Positions 51,962 to 61,827 of a stretch of 64,000 nucleotides of DNA are shown piece after piece; within the stretch, counting starts at the first letter, position 1; every line of letters starts with the position of its first letter. The position numbers and the translations under genes are program-made. Below the pieces are notes generated by a model that saw only the letters and a list, made by a program, of their open reading frames with translations, searched no databases and had not been told where the DNA came from. This DNA is from Natronolimnobius baerhuensis (GTDB lineage: Archaea; Halobacteriota; Halobacteria; Halobacteriales; Natrialbaceae), in contig NZ_MWPH01000005.1 of assembly GCF_002177135.1 (NCBI RefSeq), forward strand, positions 62,001 through 126,000, read 5' to 3'.

Positions 51962-54900
51962 ATGTCAGCATACGACCCAATCGAACTCGGAGAACACGCA
52001 CAAGAGAGCTACGCCCAATACCTCATCGGGAGTAATCAGCGCGGGTACCAGGGCCTCCTTAATGACTTTAGCCACGACGAAAAAACGACTGCCAAGCAGG
52101 CCTTCATCCGCTCAAAAGGTCCGTATCTCCAGGGCGTACCCTCTGCACAGTGGAGCGAGACCTCATGGCGGTCATTCGCGGAGGACGTCGAGGGCAAGTT
52201 CGCACCAGTCGGACTTGAAGAGCCTCTTATCAATGCCTTCGAAGAGCAGGGGTTCACGAACCTGCAGGAGCATCAAGAAGACGCGATTCGCTGGCTTGTC
52301 GATGATAATCATGCGCTAATCTCCGCGAGCACGGGTCGTGGGAAAACTGAGGCCTGGTTCATACCTCTCCTTCAGTACGCATTGCGGGCCAAGCAGGGAA
52401 ACGTCCCGAACCGCGCTCCGAACAGCATTAAGGCGGTTATCACCTATCCGACGAAGGCACTCGCACAAGACCAACTCAAGCGATTCATTGAGTATCTCTG
52501 GATCGCGAACCGGAAGTCCGGTCTCGCGGAAGACGAGCACATTACGATCGGCGTCTACGATGGTGACACACCCCGCCGCGGCCAGTACAACAACGGGAAA
52601 AAGACGCATAAATATCTTGAGGACTCTTACGAATATTTTGAGCTTCCTGATTCAATCGCGGACGAACTCGCGAGTAGTGATCGAGTGCGCGAAACCGAAG
52701 TGCCTCGTCTACATGTTAAAAAAGAGGGAAGTGAGTACTTTCTCCAGACTCGACAGTCATACGGCGGTGAGTTCCTCAAGTTCGTTCACCTCACCCGTGA
52801 CCGGATGGAAGCAAACCCGCCAGACATTCTCCTCACAAATCCGGACACGATCAACTACCGGTTGTTCAACATCAACGATGAAAAGGCACACCGGCTCTTC
52901 GTGGACCAGCCGAAATTCCTCGTCTTCGACGAGGTACACACCTACGAAGGACTATTCGGGGCACACGTCTCCTCCCTCGTTAAGCGCCTCCGTCGGCTTC
53001 GGAAGGCGCGTGACGTTGACGATCCGCTTCGGCTCGTCGCTTCTAGTGCAACCGTCGGGCACAAAGAGGAACTCTTCCAACGTCTCTTCGGTGTCCCACA
53101 CGGTGACCCATACGAGATCATTGAGGAAGACACAATCGTCGAGGCGCCGTCACCTGTCGGCTCGCTCCCTAAGTATGTCACCAGTGAAATAGTTGACGCG
53201 GCCAGCCTTCGAGCCGATCTTGAACGCTGGTACGCTGGCGAACCGGTCCAGACCTACTCGTGGCTTGACGATCTCGGTATCAAACCCAACGACTGCAGGG
53301 GTACCGATGCGGTCCTCCGTACCGCAGCTGACGCAGGATCAATCCCATGGCTGACGCATCTCCATGAGGTCCTCCGCGATCCGACCGAAATCGACGATAT
53401 AGCAAATGCACCCCGACCTGCTGACTTCGTCGACTACATCGCGACTACGTACGGGGTCGATGCTGAAACTGCCGAAACTGCCGCACAGAACGTACTTTCC
53501 CTGTTTGAAGCCGGCGACTTCGAGATTCGTGTCCACGTTTTCAATTGGCCGGTCGACGGCTACTACAAGTGTCTACACTGCCACAGTATCTATCCAAGCC
53601 CACAGTCCTGCGATTGCGACGAATCTGCGGGCCATTCCTCGTTTGTAACGAAGATTCGACTGTGCAACAAGTGCGGGGAGCAATTGTATGAAGCCTGGTA
53701 CTGTCCGGACTGTGCGGACGTCCGTCCACTCCGACAGGAGACCGAGGGCGAATACCTGTACGCAAACGAACCGGAATGTAGTCATGAGAATCACGGAGAC
53801 CTCACGCGCGTATACTTCACACCGGAGTACGAGTGTGAATCCTGTGAACGCACGGCAACACCGAGTGAGAGCCTCGGATCCTGTGATGCCTGTGGTGGAC
53901 TACTCACACGCACCGAAGACGGAATCGCCTGCAAGAACCCGGAGTGCTCGAATGAAGGGCGTACCGTCGACACGGCCTGCAATAATTGTGGGGGACGGCT
54001 TAGCGCCGAGGACGACCTTTCCTTCGAGTGTGACGACCCCGAGTGTGATAAGCACGGACAGGAACAGTCGGGGACAGAGTGTAGCGCATGTGACGCGCCG
54101 CTCATCCCGCGTCTTGTGCTCCCATGGGTGTGTACCGACGAAGACCACGGTGGACATCACGCACCGGAGGGGCTCACGGGTGGTTGTTCGTGCGGCCGGA
54201 ACACGTTCGTCCTATCCGCGTACATCGACACGCAGGAGGCAGACTACTGTGAGGAGTGTAACGCGGACCGAAACGACGTGTACTATCTCCCCGGATCCGG
54301 ATGTGCGATACACGGTGACGATGATGTCAAGCGCGTCCACAAGTCGTTCAATCTACGCGCGGCGTACCGTGATCAGGATGGTAACATTCGGCTCCAAACG
54401 CCGTCAGTAGCCAAGCACGCGCTTCCGTGCTATCATCAGTATCGTGACTACGACCACCTGATGCGATCGCCAACAAATACCGGGGTCACGATGAGCCAGT
54501 TCATGCTGCGGAAGCTCTCAGACGACCACGGTGACCAGAGCGCGGGGAAGCTCATGTCGTTCGCCGATTCGTACCACGACATGGAACGGCTGGCCAACGA
54601 CTTCGACGAGCCGGAGAAGTTGCTGTTCATCCAGCAACAGATGCTCCGCTACGTCGACGAGACCGGGGAGACCACGCTTGCGGAACTCATTGAACAAACT
54701 CGAAGTCGGGCCCGCGAGTACTGGAACGAACTCGGTGCCTCTTCGGACATTATCGACGATGAGATTGGATTCTTTGAATGGACGGGAACGATCATCGGGG
54801 AACTCCTACCCGGGTCGTACCGACTGTTCAACGGCGACTATGGCCGGACTTACGGACGGATGGTGTCGAATGGACTATTGAACATCGACTTCGCGGAGAC

Positions 54901-57526
54901 GCCACCGCTCAACGAGCACCGGAAAGTCTGCGCGGAACTGCTCGACAACAACCGCGTCACCCGTGAGTCTCTCATGGAGTCGCTCCGTGAAGACCGCGCC
55001 GTCGACAGTCCTACGGAAGTCATTGCGGATCTCCGTTCGAACGGTCTTATTCTGGTCGACGAGGACACGGACCGTGTCCAACTCAACCCAGACAAGATTC
55101 TGGTTCGGGCTGTAAATTCTGAACGTCCGATTCGGTATCTCTATCAGACAGATAAATTCGTCAGCGATGCGACTGCACGTGTTGCGGACACCAACTACCG
55201 AAATGCAGTTGAATTCACAATTCCGTACACTGATCGAACGACGCTACAGTCGCCACACTTCAACCGTGACGCGTACTGGGCGACAACCACGGAGACGCGC
55301 CTCCTACTGAGTCAAGTGTACAAGGGCGATCTCAAAGCTGACGAGCGGCGCCGCATCGAACACGAGTTCAAGCGGAACGCGGTGCCGAACTTCCTCTCGA
55401 CAGGGCCGGCGATGGAGATCGGTATCGACATCGGAGATCTCAATACTCTGCTCTTACTAGGCTCGCCACCAAACACGAACGCCTACCTCCAACGGATCGG
55501 GCGTGCAGGCCGATCTGCAGGGAAGTCACTGGTGACTACGATCAGCAAGCGGAACCCTATTGACTTCTATTATCACAAGAGGCCTGAGGATCTGATCAGT
55601 TCCGAAGAGAAGCCAATCCCACTCGACCAGCATAATGAGCATGTCCTCCGTTCCGCTCTCACATGGGCGACCATGGATTATATCGCCGCCAACTATCATA
55701 TACCCTGGAAGAGCGAGAAGGTCATCGAGGGCTCCCGAATCACGTGCCCTGAACCCTCCGAGTGGAACCGGTTCAAGAAGGACTCTACGCGCAGCGCACC
55801 CGACAGCGAGTACCTCACTTTCAACCGTGTCTACTACGGAAACGTGACGGAGACGGCCAAGGGTCAAACCCTTGCCGTGTTGGAGGCGATCGTACAGTCT
55901 GATGACGGGGTGCGTGCGTGGCTTGAAGATATCCTAGACTATGCGTATTGTCGGAATTGCGGTCACATCTACGACTCTGCGGTCACTGGCGACTGTAACA
56001 ATTGTAACGAAGATACGCCGCTCAAAGTAGCCAAGGTTGAATATAGTGACATCATCGACAAAAGCATCGCGGAGTTCGGCGAGCGACTGGTGCGGTTTGC
56101 TTATGAGTACCACGAGGATTTGACCGCAGAGCAGAGCGCGCTCGAAGAGCGACGGAGCGAGCAGAGCGAAATAATCGCTGATGCCAAACAAAGTACCGGC
56201 TTCGGCGACTTCTCGTCAACCGATGATGAAGAGGTCCAAGATGCCAAGCGCAAACTCGAGACGATCCGATCCGAGATCAAGACAGTCGACGAACTCCTCG
56301 ACGAGTATGACGATATGAGCCTCGCAAATGTCCACGACCGGTCCATCCGCTCGGAGTTCACACCGCAGTTGCGCGTGTTCGGCGACAACGTGGCTGTAAC
56401 CCGCTATCGCCGTAACCCGAAGACCGGAAAAATAAACGAGGAACAAGAGTCGACTTGGGACCGCAACGCAGCGATGGCGCTTCGGGAACTGCACCCATAC
56501 GCGTACAATCTCAAAAACAAACGTGGCTACGTTGTCACGCGAGTCCACGAGGACACGGAGGGAACCAAGGAACTCCGTGCGGAGCTCGGCACACAGCTTC
56601 GCTGTGGCAATTGTGGCGCGGAGGAAGAATGGAGGGGGCAGAACGTATGTCCCGACTGTGGAGCGACTGGTCCCGACGTTGACCGCGTTGAGCCGATCGC
56701 TCTGAAGCGCGTCGAACTCTCCGATAAAGAACGGCAATTTGGTGATCGGCGTTCAGAGGACATCTACCCTCTCTCCAACTATCACACCTCGCCCCGCAAC
56801 ACCTTCGCGCACGTCACTACTCGCGTCTCTGAATTTGAGCCTGACGAACGGACTGTCCTTACCGATGCGAAAGAAAACCCTATCGTGGAACTCACGCACG
56901 GGGACATCGAGATTACCGAGGCAGTCGATTCATATACCACCTCCTACAGTGACGGCCAAAGTGACCCGAAGGAACAGACGCTTACCCTCTGCGGCGAACG
57001 CCACTGTAATAGCATCGTTTCGAAAAACACTGACGACGAACCAGTATGTCTACGCGACCCCGAACACGACACTTCGAAGCAGCGCGAAGTGATGGTTGGT
57101 CGAATGTTCCAGACAAAAGGTATCCGATTAATGCCTGCAAAGGGTAGTTCACTCACGGAGCGCGAACTACACACGCTTACTCACGGGTTCCGACTCGCCC
57201 TCCAGCGTATCGGGGGCGTCGAGATTCGGTCCCTGCAGGAATCGTTCGACTATGAAGAAGGTGAAATGGAAGCGTTCATTTTCGAGAGTACTGTCGGTGG
57301 GAACGGAGTAACAGAATTACTTTACAACGTTGAGGACGGCCAGCAGGTCGAACTCGAGGACGCCCTCTCAGTGATGGCAGAGAACTTCGGTACATGCGAC
57401 TGCACCTCTGGCTGTCCCGAGTGCATCTTCCAGTACGGCTGTGACGAGAACAACAAGGACTATACTTTCGACAAGAGCGGGTTGGTCGCCCGTCTTGATG
57501 GGCTATCCACCGTCGAAGACGACTAA
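51962..57526 (+). CDS. Giant DEAD/DEAH-type helicase with zinc ribbons and DUF1998 (1854 aa)
   Basis: Superfamily 2 motifs: I ALISASTGRGKTEAW (about 117-131), Ia VITYPTKALAQDQL, II FLVFDEVHTYEG (about 319-330), III RLVASSATVGH (about 357-367), V-VI STGPAMEIGIDIGDL and AYLQRIGRAGRSAGK (about 1140-1185). The insert between the RecA lobes (about 530-785) contains some seven CxxC pairs, an unusual zinc-ribbon array, and another pair lies near 1320 and 1545. The C-terminus is DUF1998 (TVGGNGVTELLYN, then CDCTSGCPECIFQYGCDENN, about 1810). The order resembles MrfA/YprA helicases and a DrmA-DrmB fusion of DISARM. Probably a DNA translocase or nuclease-linked defence helicase. Confidence 0.85.
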   Translation: MSAYDPIELGEHAQESYAQYLIGSNQRGYQGLLNDFSHDEKTTAKQAFIRSKGPYLQGVPSAQWSETSWRSFAEDVEGKFAPVGLEEPLINAFEEQGFTNLQEHQEDAIRWLVDDNHALISASTGRGKTEAWFIPLLQYALRAKQGNVPNRAPNSIKAVITYPTKALAQDQLKRFIEYLWIANRKSGLAEDEHITIGVYDGDTPRRGQYNNGKKTHKYLEDSYEYFELPDSIADELASSDRVRETEVPRLHVKKEGSEYFLQTRQSYGGEFLKFVHLTRDRMEANPPDILLTNPDTINYRLFNINDEKAHRLFVDQPKFLVFDEVHTYEGLFGAHVSSLVKRLRRLRKARDVDDPLRLVASSATVGHKEELFQRLFGVPHGDPYEIIEEDTIVEAPSPVGSLPKYVTSEIVDAASLRADLERWYAGEPVQTYSWLDDLGIKPNDCRGTDAVLRTAADAGSIPWLTHLHEVLRDPTEIDDIANAPRPADFVDYIATTYGVDAETAETAAQNVLSLFEAGDFEIRVHVFNWPVDGYYKCLHCHSIYPSPQSCDCDESAGHSSFVTKIRLCNKCGEQLYEAWYCPDCADVRPLRQETEGEYLYANEPECSHENHGDLTRVYFTPEYECESCERTATPSESLGSCDACGGLLTRTEDGIACKNPECSNEGRTVDTACNNCGGRLSAEDDLSFECDDPECDKHGQEQSGTECSACDAPLIPRLVLPWVCTDEDHGGHHAPEGLTGGCSCGRNTFVLSAYIDTQEADYCEECNADRNDVYYLPGSGCAIHGDDDVKRVHKSFNLRAAYRDQDGNIRLQTPSVAKHALPCYHQYRDYDHLMRSPTNTGVTMSQFMLRKLSDDHGDQSAGKLMSFADSYHDMERLANDFDEPEKLLFIQQQMLRYVDETGETTLAELIEQTRSRAREYWNELGASSDIIDDEIGFFEWTGTIIGELLPGSYRLFNGDYGRTYGRMVSNGLLNIDFAETPPLNEHRKVCAELLDNNRVTRESLMESLREDRAVDSPTEVIADLRSNGLILVDEDTDRVQLNPDKILVRAVNSERPIRYLYQTDKFVSDATARVADTNYRNAVEFTIPYTDRTTLQSPHFNRDAYWATTTETRLLLSQVYKGDLKADERRRIEHEFKRNAVPNFLSTGPAMEIGIDIGDLNTLLLLGSPPNTNAYLQRIGRAGRSAGKSLVTTISKRNPIDFYYHKRPEDLISSEEKPIPLDQHNEHVLRSALTWATMDYIAANYHIPWKSEKVIEGSRITCPEPSEWNRFKKDSTRSAPDSEYLTFNRVYYGNVTETAKGQTLAVLEAIVQSDDGVRAWLEDILDYAYCRNCGHIYDSAVTGDCNNCNEDTPLKVAKVEYSDIIDKSIAEFGERLVRFAYEYHEDLTAEQSALEERRSEQSEIIADAKQSTGFGDFSSTDDEEVQDAKRKLETIRSEIKTVDELLDEYDDMSLANVHDRSIRSEFTPQLRVFGDNVAVTRYRRNPKTGKINEEQESTWDRNAAMALRELHPYAYNLKNKRGYVVTRVHEDTEGTKELRAELGTQLRCGNCGAEEEWRGQNVCPDCGATGPDVDRVEPIALKRVELSDKERQFGDRRSEDIYPLSNYHTSPRNTFAHVTTRVSEFEPDERTVLTDAKENPIVELTHGDIEITEAVDSYTTSYSDGQSDPKEQTLTLCGERHCNSIVSKNTDDEPVCLRDPEHDTSKQREVMVGRMFQTKGIRLMPAKGSSLTERELHTLTHGFRLALQRIGGVEIRSLQESFDYEEGEMEAFIFESTVGGNGVTELLYNVEDGQQVELEDALSVMAENFGTCDCTSGCPECIFQYGCDENNKDYTFDKSGLVARLDGLSTVEDD

Positions 57527-57604
57527 CTCCATCCAAGGACCTATGTCTCGTATCGGCCAATCACCACTGTTTCAAGTAGTCCCACTGTGAGGGACCAGAT
57601 ATCA

Positions 57605-59545
57605 ATGGAACTCGAGATCCCGGATTCCTTCGACGAGTTCGATGCGCACGTACTCTGGGGCGTCTCTCCACATAGCCTCCTCTTGGCGAATATGTGTCTC
57701 CAAACGGACTCCTCACAGGCAGAAGTCGCTCTCCGACGCGCCTATGACATCGAGATCGTCCGCACGAACTACGAGGTCGATTGGGAGACTTACTACGAGT
57801 TTCTCACGTCGATCTGTACGGAGTGGTTCGTCAATTCGATCGGTTCGGCTGCGATCTTCGCCGATAGCACCACAGCAAAACAGTTCGTCGTCGGCGCAGC
57901 CTACGATACGTCGGTCGGTGTAATGCGCTGTCTCCGACAGGGTGTAGATCGATTTCTTCAGACAGACGAAACGGATTCCATTGTTATTCCTTCCCGAGAC
58001 CTCAAAGCGGTCAGTAGTCGGGACGATATCCGTCTCCTCCGATCATTAGGCGTTCTCCGTCGGACAAATCAGGGCTACGAATTCGACACGGAGGTTCTGC
58101 GATCGCTCCGACTCGGCCAGACATATTCACGGTCACAAGCAGCCTGGGCCCTCTCAGACCGGCTCTGTGCTCGACTCGGAATCGATCAACCAGCAGTCAA
58201 CGAAGCCCTTCTCCACTCAGCCGACATTGACCCGCCAGACGACCGCCCAGAACGATCAGCAGCAAGTCTCCCTCTCTATCTGACCCGGTCTGACCTCGAT
58301 ACGTTCGTGAATACCATCTTCAGCGATGAGTTAGAGTCGACGATTCGAGAGATCCGAGAGAATATTATTGTCGAACGGGCGCACATTCTGGATGCCCTTC
58401 AATTCGGCATGAGTAGTGAATCCGCTACCGCGGTCGAATGGCCGATTTCGGATGAAGCCGCAGTCGTGTGTGCAGTGGCGAGCCAACAGAATCGTCCCGT
58501 CGTCGCAGACTACCTCGTCGAACTGCTTGGAAAAGACGAATTCACGGTTCATGCGACACTCCGCGATGCCGGTCTTACCGTAACTCTTGAAAACGGATTG
58601 TTACACTTCGGTAACGCATACGCAACTCCGATTGCTGACGAGGGCCCGATCAATACCTATCAGCAATGGTTAACGACACGGTTATCCGGACTCGAGGCAA
58701 GTGAGCACGGCCTCAACGAATTAGTCAACCGACTTTCTGAGGGATGGGACCGACAACGACAATCGCTTTTAGAGGCGATCATTCAACAGCTAGACGACTT
58801 TCGAGTGAGTCCAACAACATTCGTCTTCTCAATGCTCGACCCAAACTATCTCGACGACGCCCAAATGGACCAGTACGTCGACGATAGCGCGCACCTCCGA
58901 GACGAGGTGAACCAGATCAAAGCGTGGCGCGACGACCAACCGGGTGATGCGGAGACTTTCAGTAGCGCCGTCTCAGAGGTTTGCCATTATCCAGTTCACG
59001 AAGCAGGCACCGAACCAATCCTCCGGATTATGTCTCCCTGGACGAACTTCGCCATCCAGGACTACACAGCGACATTCCGCTATCTCCTCGAAAACGACAT
59101 TACGATTCAGCTTCTCTTTCGCCTTCCAAGTCGCCGGGGCTGGGACAACCTCAAAGAGCACTTGTTGACTCGCCTTGGTGAAACCAAGGGTAATCTCGAG
59201 TTGCGAACATATACACGATTCAAAGAGTTCCGTAACCACGATGAGCTCAGGGGGATTGAAGAGAGTGATGAGAACTACGTTGGAGAGACCGGAATCCACG
59301 CGAAACTGTTTATTGCCGGGAACCCATCTGACGGGACGGTGGTCGCCGGTAGTGCAAACCTCATGGAAAACAGTTTCTTTTATAATCCGGAGGCGGGTCT
59401 CAAGACGCACGACCCAAATGTCCTCGAGACGGCGATCGACTATTTTGATTTAATATGGAACATTGCAGAACCCGATCGGATTGACGAGTCTGCCTTCACT
59501 GGGAAAACAAATTTCACATTCTATCCAAAAGTGTATCGTGACTGA
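57605..59545 (+). CDS. PLD-family (DrmC-like) protein (646 aa)
   Basis: The start is ATG 57605 (MELEIPDSFDEFDAHVLWGV); an in-frame GTG at 57587 is possible. The first 450 residues are helical with HTH-like elements. The C-terminal phospholipase D-type domain shows GIHAKLFIAGNPSDGTVVAG and SANLMENSF, the HxK...GSxN signature, once only, so it would dimerise. DISARM DrmC has the same single-HxK layout. It follows the helicase by 78 bases on the same strand and probably supplies nuclease activity. Confidence 0.75.
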   Translation: MELEIPDSFDEFDAHVLWGVSPHSLLLANMCLQTDSSQAEVALRRAYDIEIVRTNYEVDWETYYEFLTSICTEWFVNSIGSAAIFADSTTAKQFVVGAAYDTSVGVMRCLRQGVDRFLQTDETDSIVIPSRDLKAVSSRDDIRLLRSLGVLRRTNQGYEFDTEVLRSLRLGQTYSRSQAAWALSDRLCARLGIDQPAVNEALLHSADIDPPDDRPERSAASLPLYLTRSDLDTFVNTIFSDELESTIREIRENIIVERAHILDALQFGMSSESATAVEWPISDEAAVVCAVASQQNRPVVADYLVELLGKDEFTVHATLRDAGLTVTLENGLLHFGNAYATPIADEGPINTYQQWLTTRLSGLEASEHGLNELVNRLSEGWDRQRQSLLEAIIQQLDDFRVSPTTFVFSMLDPNYLDDAQMDQYVDDSAHLRDEVNQIKAWRDDQPGDAETFSSAVSEVCHYPVHEAGTEPILRIMSPWTNFAIQDYTATFRYLLENDITIQLLFRLPSRRGWDNLKEHLLTRLGETKGNLELRTYTRFKEFRNHDELRGIEESDENYVGETGIHAKLFIAGNPSDGTVVAGSANLMENSFFYNPEAGLKTHDPNVLETAIDYFDLIWNIAEPDRIDESAFTGKTNFTFYPKVYRD

Positions 59546-59692
59546 TGTCGTCTTTGTCGAAAAGGACGCCCAGATTTGGTTCGATATTTTTCGAACACTC
59601 TACTACGATTACGACGTCGATCACTCGTTGATGTTGGTATTCATTCCGATCAAGACCGTGTTCTTCGAGCGCCTCGAAAATCTCAAACAACA
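59514..59692 (-). pseudogene. Truncated HalOD1-like domain after the ArdC-like gene
   Basis: MLFEIFEALEEHGLDRNEYQ and HQRVIDV match the start of the intact copy at 44867-45061, then the sequence diverges (VECSKNIEPNLGVL) to TGA at 59514-59516 inside the end of the PLD gene. It appears to be a truncated second copy. Confidence 0.6.
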
Positions 59693-59700
59693 ACCGTCAG

Positions 59701-60636
59701 TCATTCATTGCTCATCACTTCCTCAACAGCGTCGATGATCTCCTGTGCAGTTGAACTAATGCGCTCGAGTCGATCAAGAATAGTCTCCGGTTCATCTCCT
59801 TCCCAGGCAGCGAGGTAGAACGCTGACCCACTCGTGTCTAGTCCAAAGTACCGCCCAACGATGTAGCCGACAGCTTCGGCCTCGAGTTCACGCTTCGATC
59901 GCTCGTCTTCAGTACCGGTCCCGCTGTGTAACAGCGCGTGAGCGTACTCGTGAACGAGCGTCACAGCAAGATCTGCCTTGTTTTTCTGATCGAGAACTTT
60001 CACGAGTGGTGCTCTCCCAAGACGGTACTGACAGATGCCCTTGGCGTTCCCGTGAGACCAGTTTCGAGGAGACACGACCGTCACCTCTACCTCGAGCAAT
60101 TCAGCCGCTTCAAGGAGCGCTGGAGCTAGCTCTTTGCCTGATCCGTATGCCTCGGTCTCGAGATCCGGCAGTGGTTCGCCATCGGTCTGGGAAATATCGA
60201 ACACAGGTGCAGGCCGGAACCCAACGAGACCTTTGTCCCACTCTCCTGGTTCTGTCTTGTCGTATTCACAGCCGATTCGTTCGTGGTAGGATGGGGCGTT
60301 CTCGCATTCAGGGCACTGTCTCGCGATGATCGGTGCCCAGATCCAGAGTGCGTTTTCGCCTTCTTTCACGTGCCGATCGAACTCATCTTGCCACGTTCGG
60401 TAGCCGGCGACTCGGCTTGCTTCGGGACACTGGAGTTTGATCAGGAGTGTATTCCGGTAGGAGTAGTCATGGAACCGACTCTGGACGTCGAGCCAGTCTT
60501 TGAATTGTTCACTCGAGACAGCGTCGTCGACCTCCTCCACAAGATCATGGACCCACGTCTCAATTGTACTGTGCATCTCATCACGGCGAGTCTTCGAATC
60601 GTCGAACGACTCTTGGGACGGTGTGCTTGCAGCCAT
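59701..60636 (-). CDS. ArdC-like antirestriction protein
   Basis: I start at ATG 60636 (MAASTPSQESFDDSKTRRDE). The N-terminal domain (about 20-140; WLDVQSRFHDYSYRNTLLIK, VAGYRTWQDEFDRHVKEGEN) is the ArdC-type ssDNA-binding fold with a CPEC pair nearby. The C-terminal zincin domain shows VTLVHEYAHALLH (HExxH, about 228-240) and ELEAEAVGYIVGRYF (third ligand Glu). ArdC proteins help incoming plasmids avoid restriction during conjugation. Length 311, as usual. The last residues also occur as a scrap at 45069-45167. Confidence 0.85.
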   Translation of the reverse strand: MAASTPSQESFDDSKTRRDEMHSTIETWVHDLVEEVDDAVSSEQFKDWLDVQSRFHDYSYRNTLLIKLQCPEASRVAGYRTWQDEFDRHVKEGENALWIWAPIIARQCPECENAPSYHERIGCEYDKTEPGEWDKGLVGFRPAPVFDISQTDGEPLPDLETEAYGSGKELAPALLEAAELLEVEVTVVSPRNWSHGNAKGICQYRLGRAPLVKVLDQKNKADLAVTLVHEYAHALLHSGTGTEDERSKRELEAEAVGYIVGRYFGLDTSGSAFYLAAWEGDEPETILDRLERISSTAQEIIDAVEEVMSNE

Positions 60637-60705
60637 ATGTGAATACGTGCCTCTCGAGACTAACTCGAGATGGCCGTCACCCGTGTCGGCCACAAAAACC
60701 TCCAC

Positions 60706-60874
60706 AAGCTGAGTGGTGCTTCAGAACTCGTCTTCTGAGTTTAGCGTTCCATCAACAGGCGGACAGCACCGGATCCTGACAGAATTGTCGGGCAAGATGT
60801 AGAGGATCTAGTCACCACGACGACTCAGCTTGTTTTACTCTGAAAACGATGAATTATCTGCTCACTACAGATGC
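60706..60874. other. Spacer upstream of the ArdC-like gene
   Basis: No gene is recognised in this short AT-rich gap. Confidence 0.3.
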
Positions 60875-61363
60875 TTATTTATCGACCTGATGTACATATG
60901 CTGGTTGACGACTGTAAGACGCTGGAAGAGTTTCTCCGTTAACGAGTTTCTTAAGTCTTGTAAACGGGAAACGGTTCTCTGGCTCCAGTTCCCGACAGTC
61001 ACTGAGAAGGTACAGAGTATCTGCATCGTCGAAATATTCACTCCACGTATCTCGATCTGCTATGTGTTCACGCATTCGGTCAGCTTTATCGGGGTTGTCC
61101 GCTGGATTAACAATAACATCTTCAATAGTACCAATGTGAGTAATGACATTCTCTTCTTCCCCACGTGATTTGATATAAGCTGGAAGTTCGCCGTGACGTT
61201 CAATACCGATTTGTGCAGACCGCCATGGTTTGTTTGCACGGTGCGTTACTTTTGAAAGTTGTACAGCATCCTCTAATCGTGACGGAAAATTGCGTGTGAA
61301 CACCGCTGGATTACTGACGTTTCTCATCGCTACTTGTGCTGAACTGTATTCCTGACTCGACAT
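60875..61363 (-). CDS. Hypothetical protein, possibly PUA/EVE-like (162 aa)
   Basis: MSSQEYSSAQVAMRNVSNPA is followed by an alpha/beta body (AYIKSRGEEENVITHIGTIE, DTLYLLSDCRELEPENRFPF, TRLKKLVNGETLPASYSRQP). The strand order, with IGTIEDVI, YLL and a final RLKKL-G-P segment, recalls PUA-like or EVE folds that read modified bases; this is a weak impression. It sits among defence and antirestriction genes. ATG 61363 or 61369 may start it. Confidence 0.55.
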   Translation of the reverse strand: MSSQEYSSAQVAMRNVSNPAVFTRNFPSRLEDAVQLSKVTHRANKPWRSAQIGIERHGELPAYIKSRGEEENVITHIGTIEDVIVNPADNPDKADRMREHIADRDTWSEYFDDADTLYLLSDCRELEPENRFPFTRLKKLVNGETLPASYSRQPAYVHQVDK

Positions 61364-61605
61364 ACTCAATTATAATATATTCTGATATGATATGTCTGTT
61401 TTGCATCCGGTAATTCCTCTACCTATATTGGTCGATCACTACCCTTTGTAGATCGAGTTTTGAACGTAGGGATGTACTACGGCGTTCAAAGTTGAAGTAC
61501 GCTGAAGGCGGACGAATCGTTTCAGGATCAAAGACGTGATATCGCCCAGTCTCGAGTTAACTACACACACTTCATCAGTAGATATATGTTACAATAGCAC
61601 AACAA

Positions 61606-61719
61606 GTAGAATGGAAGCCGGTCTCCCAGGGGGTACGAAATGCCCCGGGTGTTGAAGCCACCCGAGACGGGCTTCCAAAACCCACCAGGGTTTTGCAAGC
61701 ATGATTCCGTTCATTCTAC
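61606..61719 (+). ncRNA. Highly structured RNA-like element (IS605-type end or orphan omega-RNA candidate)
   Basis: A closing helix GTAGAATG (61606-61613)/CATTCTAC (about 61712-61719) surrounds GGAAGCCGGTCTC (61613-61625) pairing with GAGACGGGCTTCC (about 61664-61676). Inside are GGGG/CCCC and GGGTG/CACCC hairpins; outside is AAAACCC-acca-GGGTTTT (61677-61694). A further hairpin GGGAT/ATCCC follows at 61721-61736. From memory this pattern occurs downstream of tnpB genes in haloarchaeal IS1341-type elements. No tnpB is present here. The stretch 61370-61605 has no gene. Confidence 0.6.
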
Positions 61720-61827
61720 CGGGATATAAACATCCCGCACGACGGTTGTATCGGCTAGCACCAGCAATGCCATCGCTTTCTACACCGACTGTCCCAACAG
61801 AAGACGCGGTTGTGTTCGGTGATCGCG

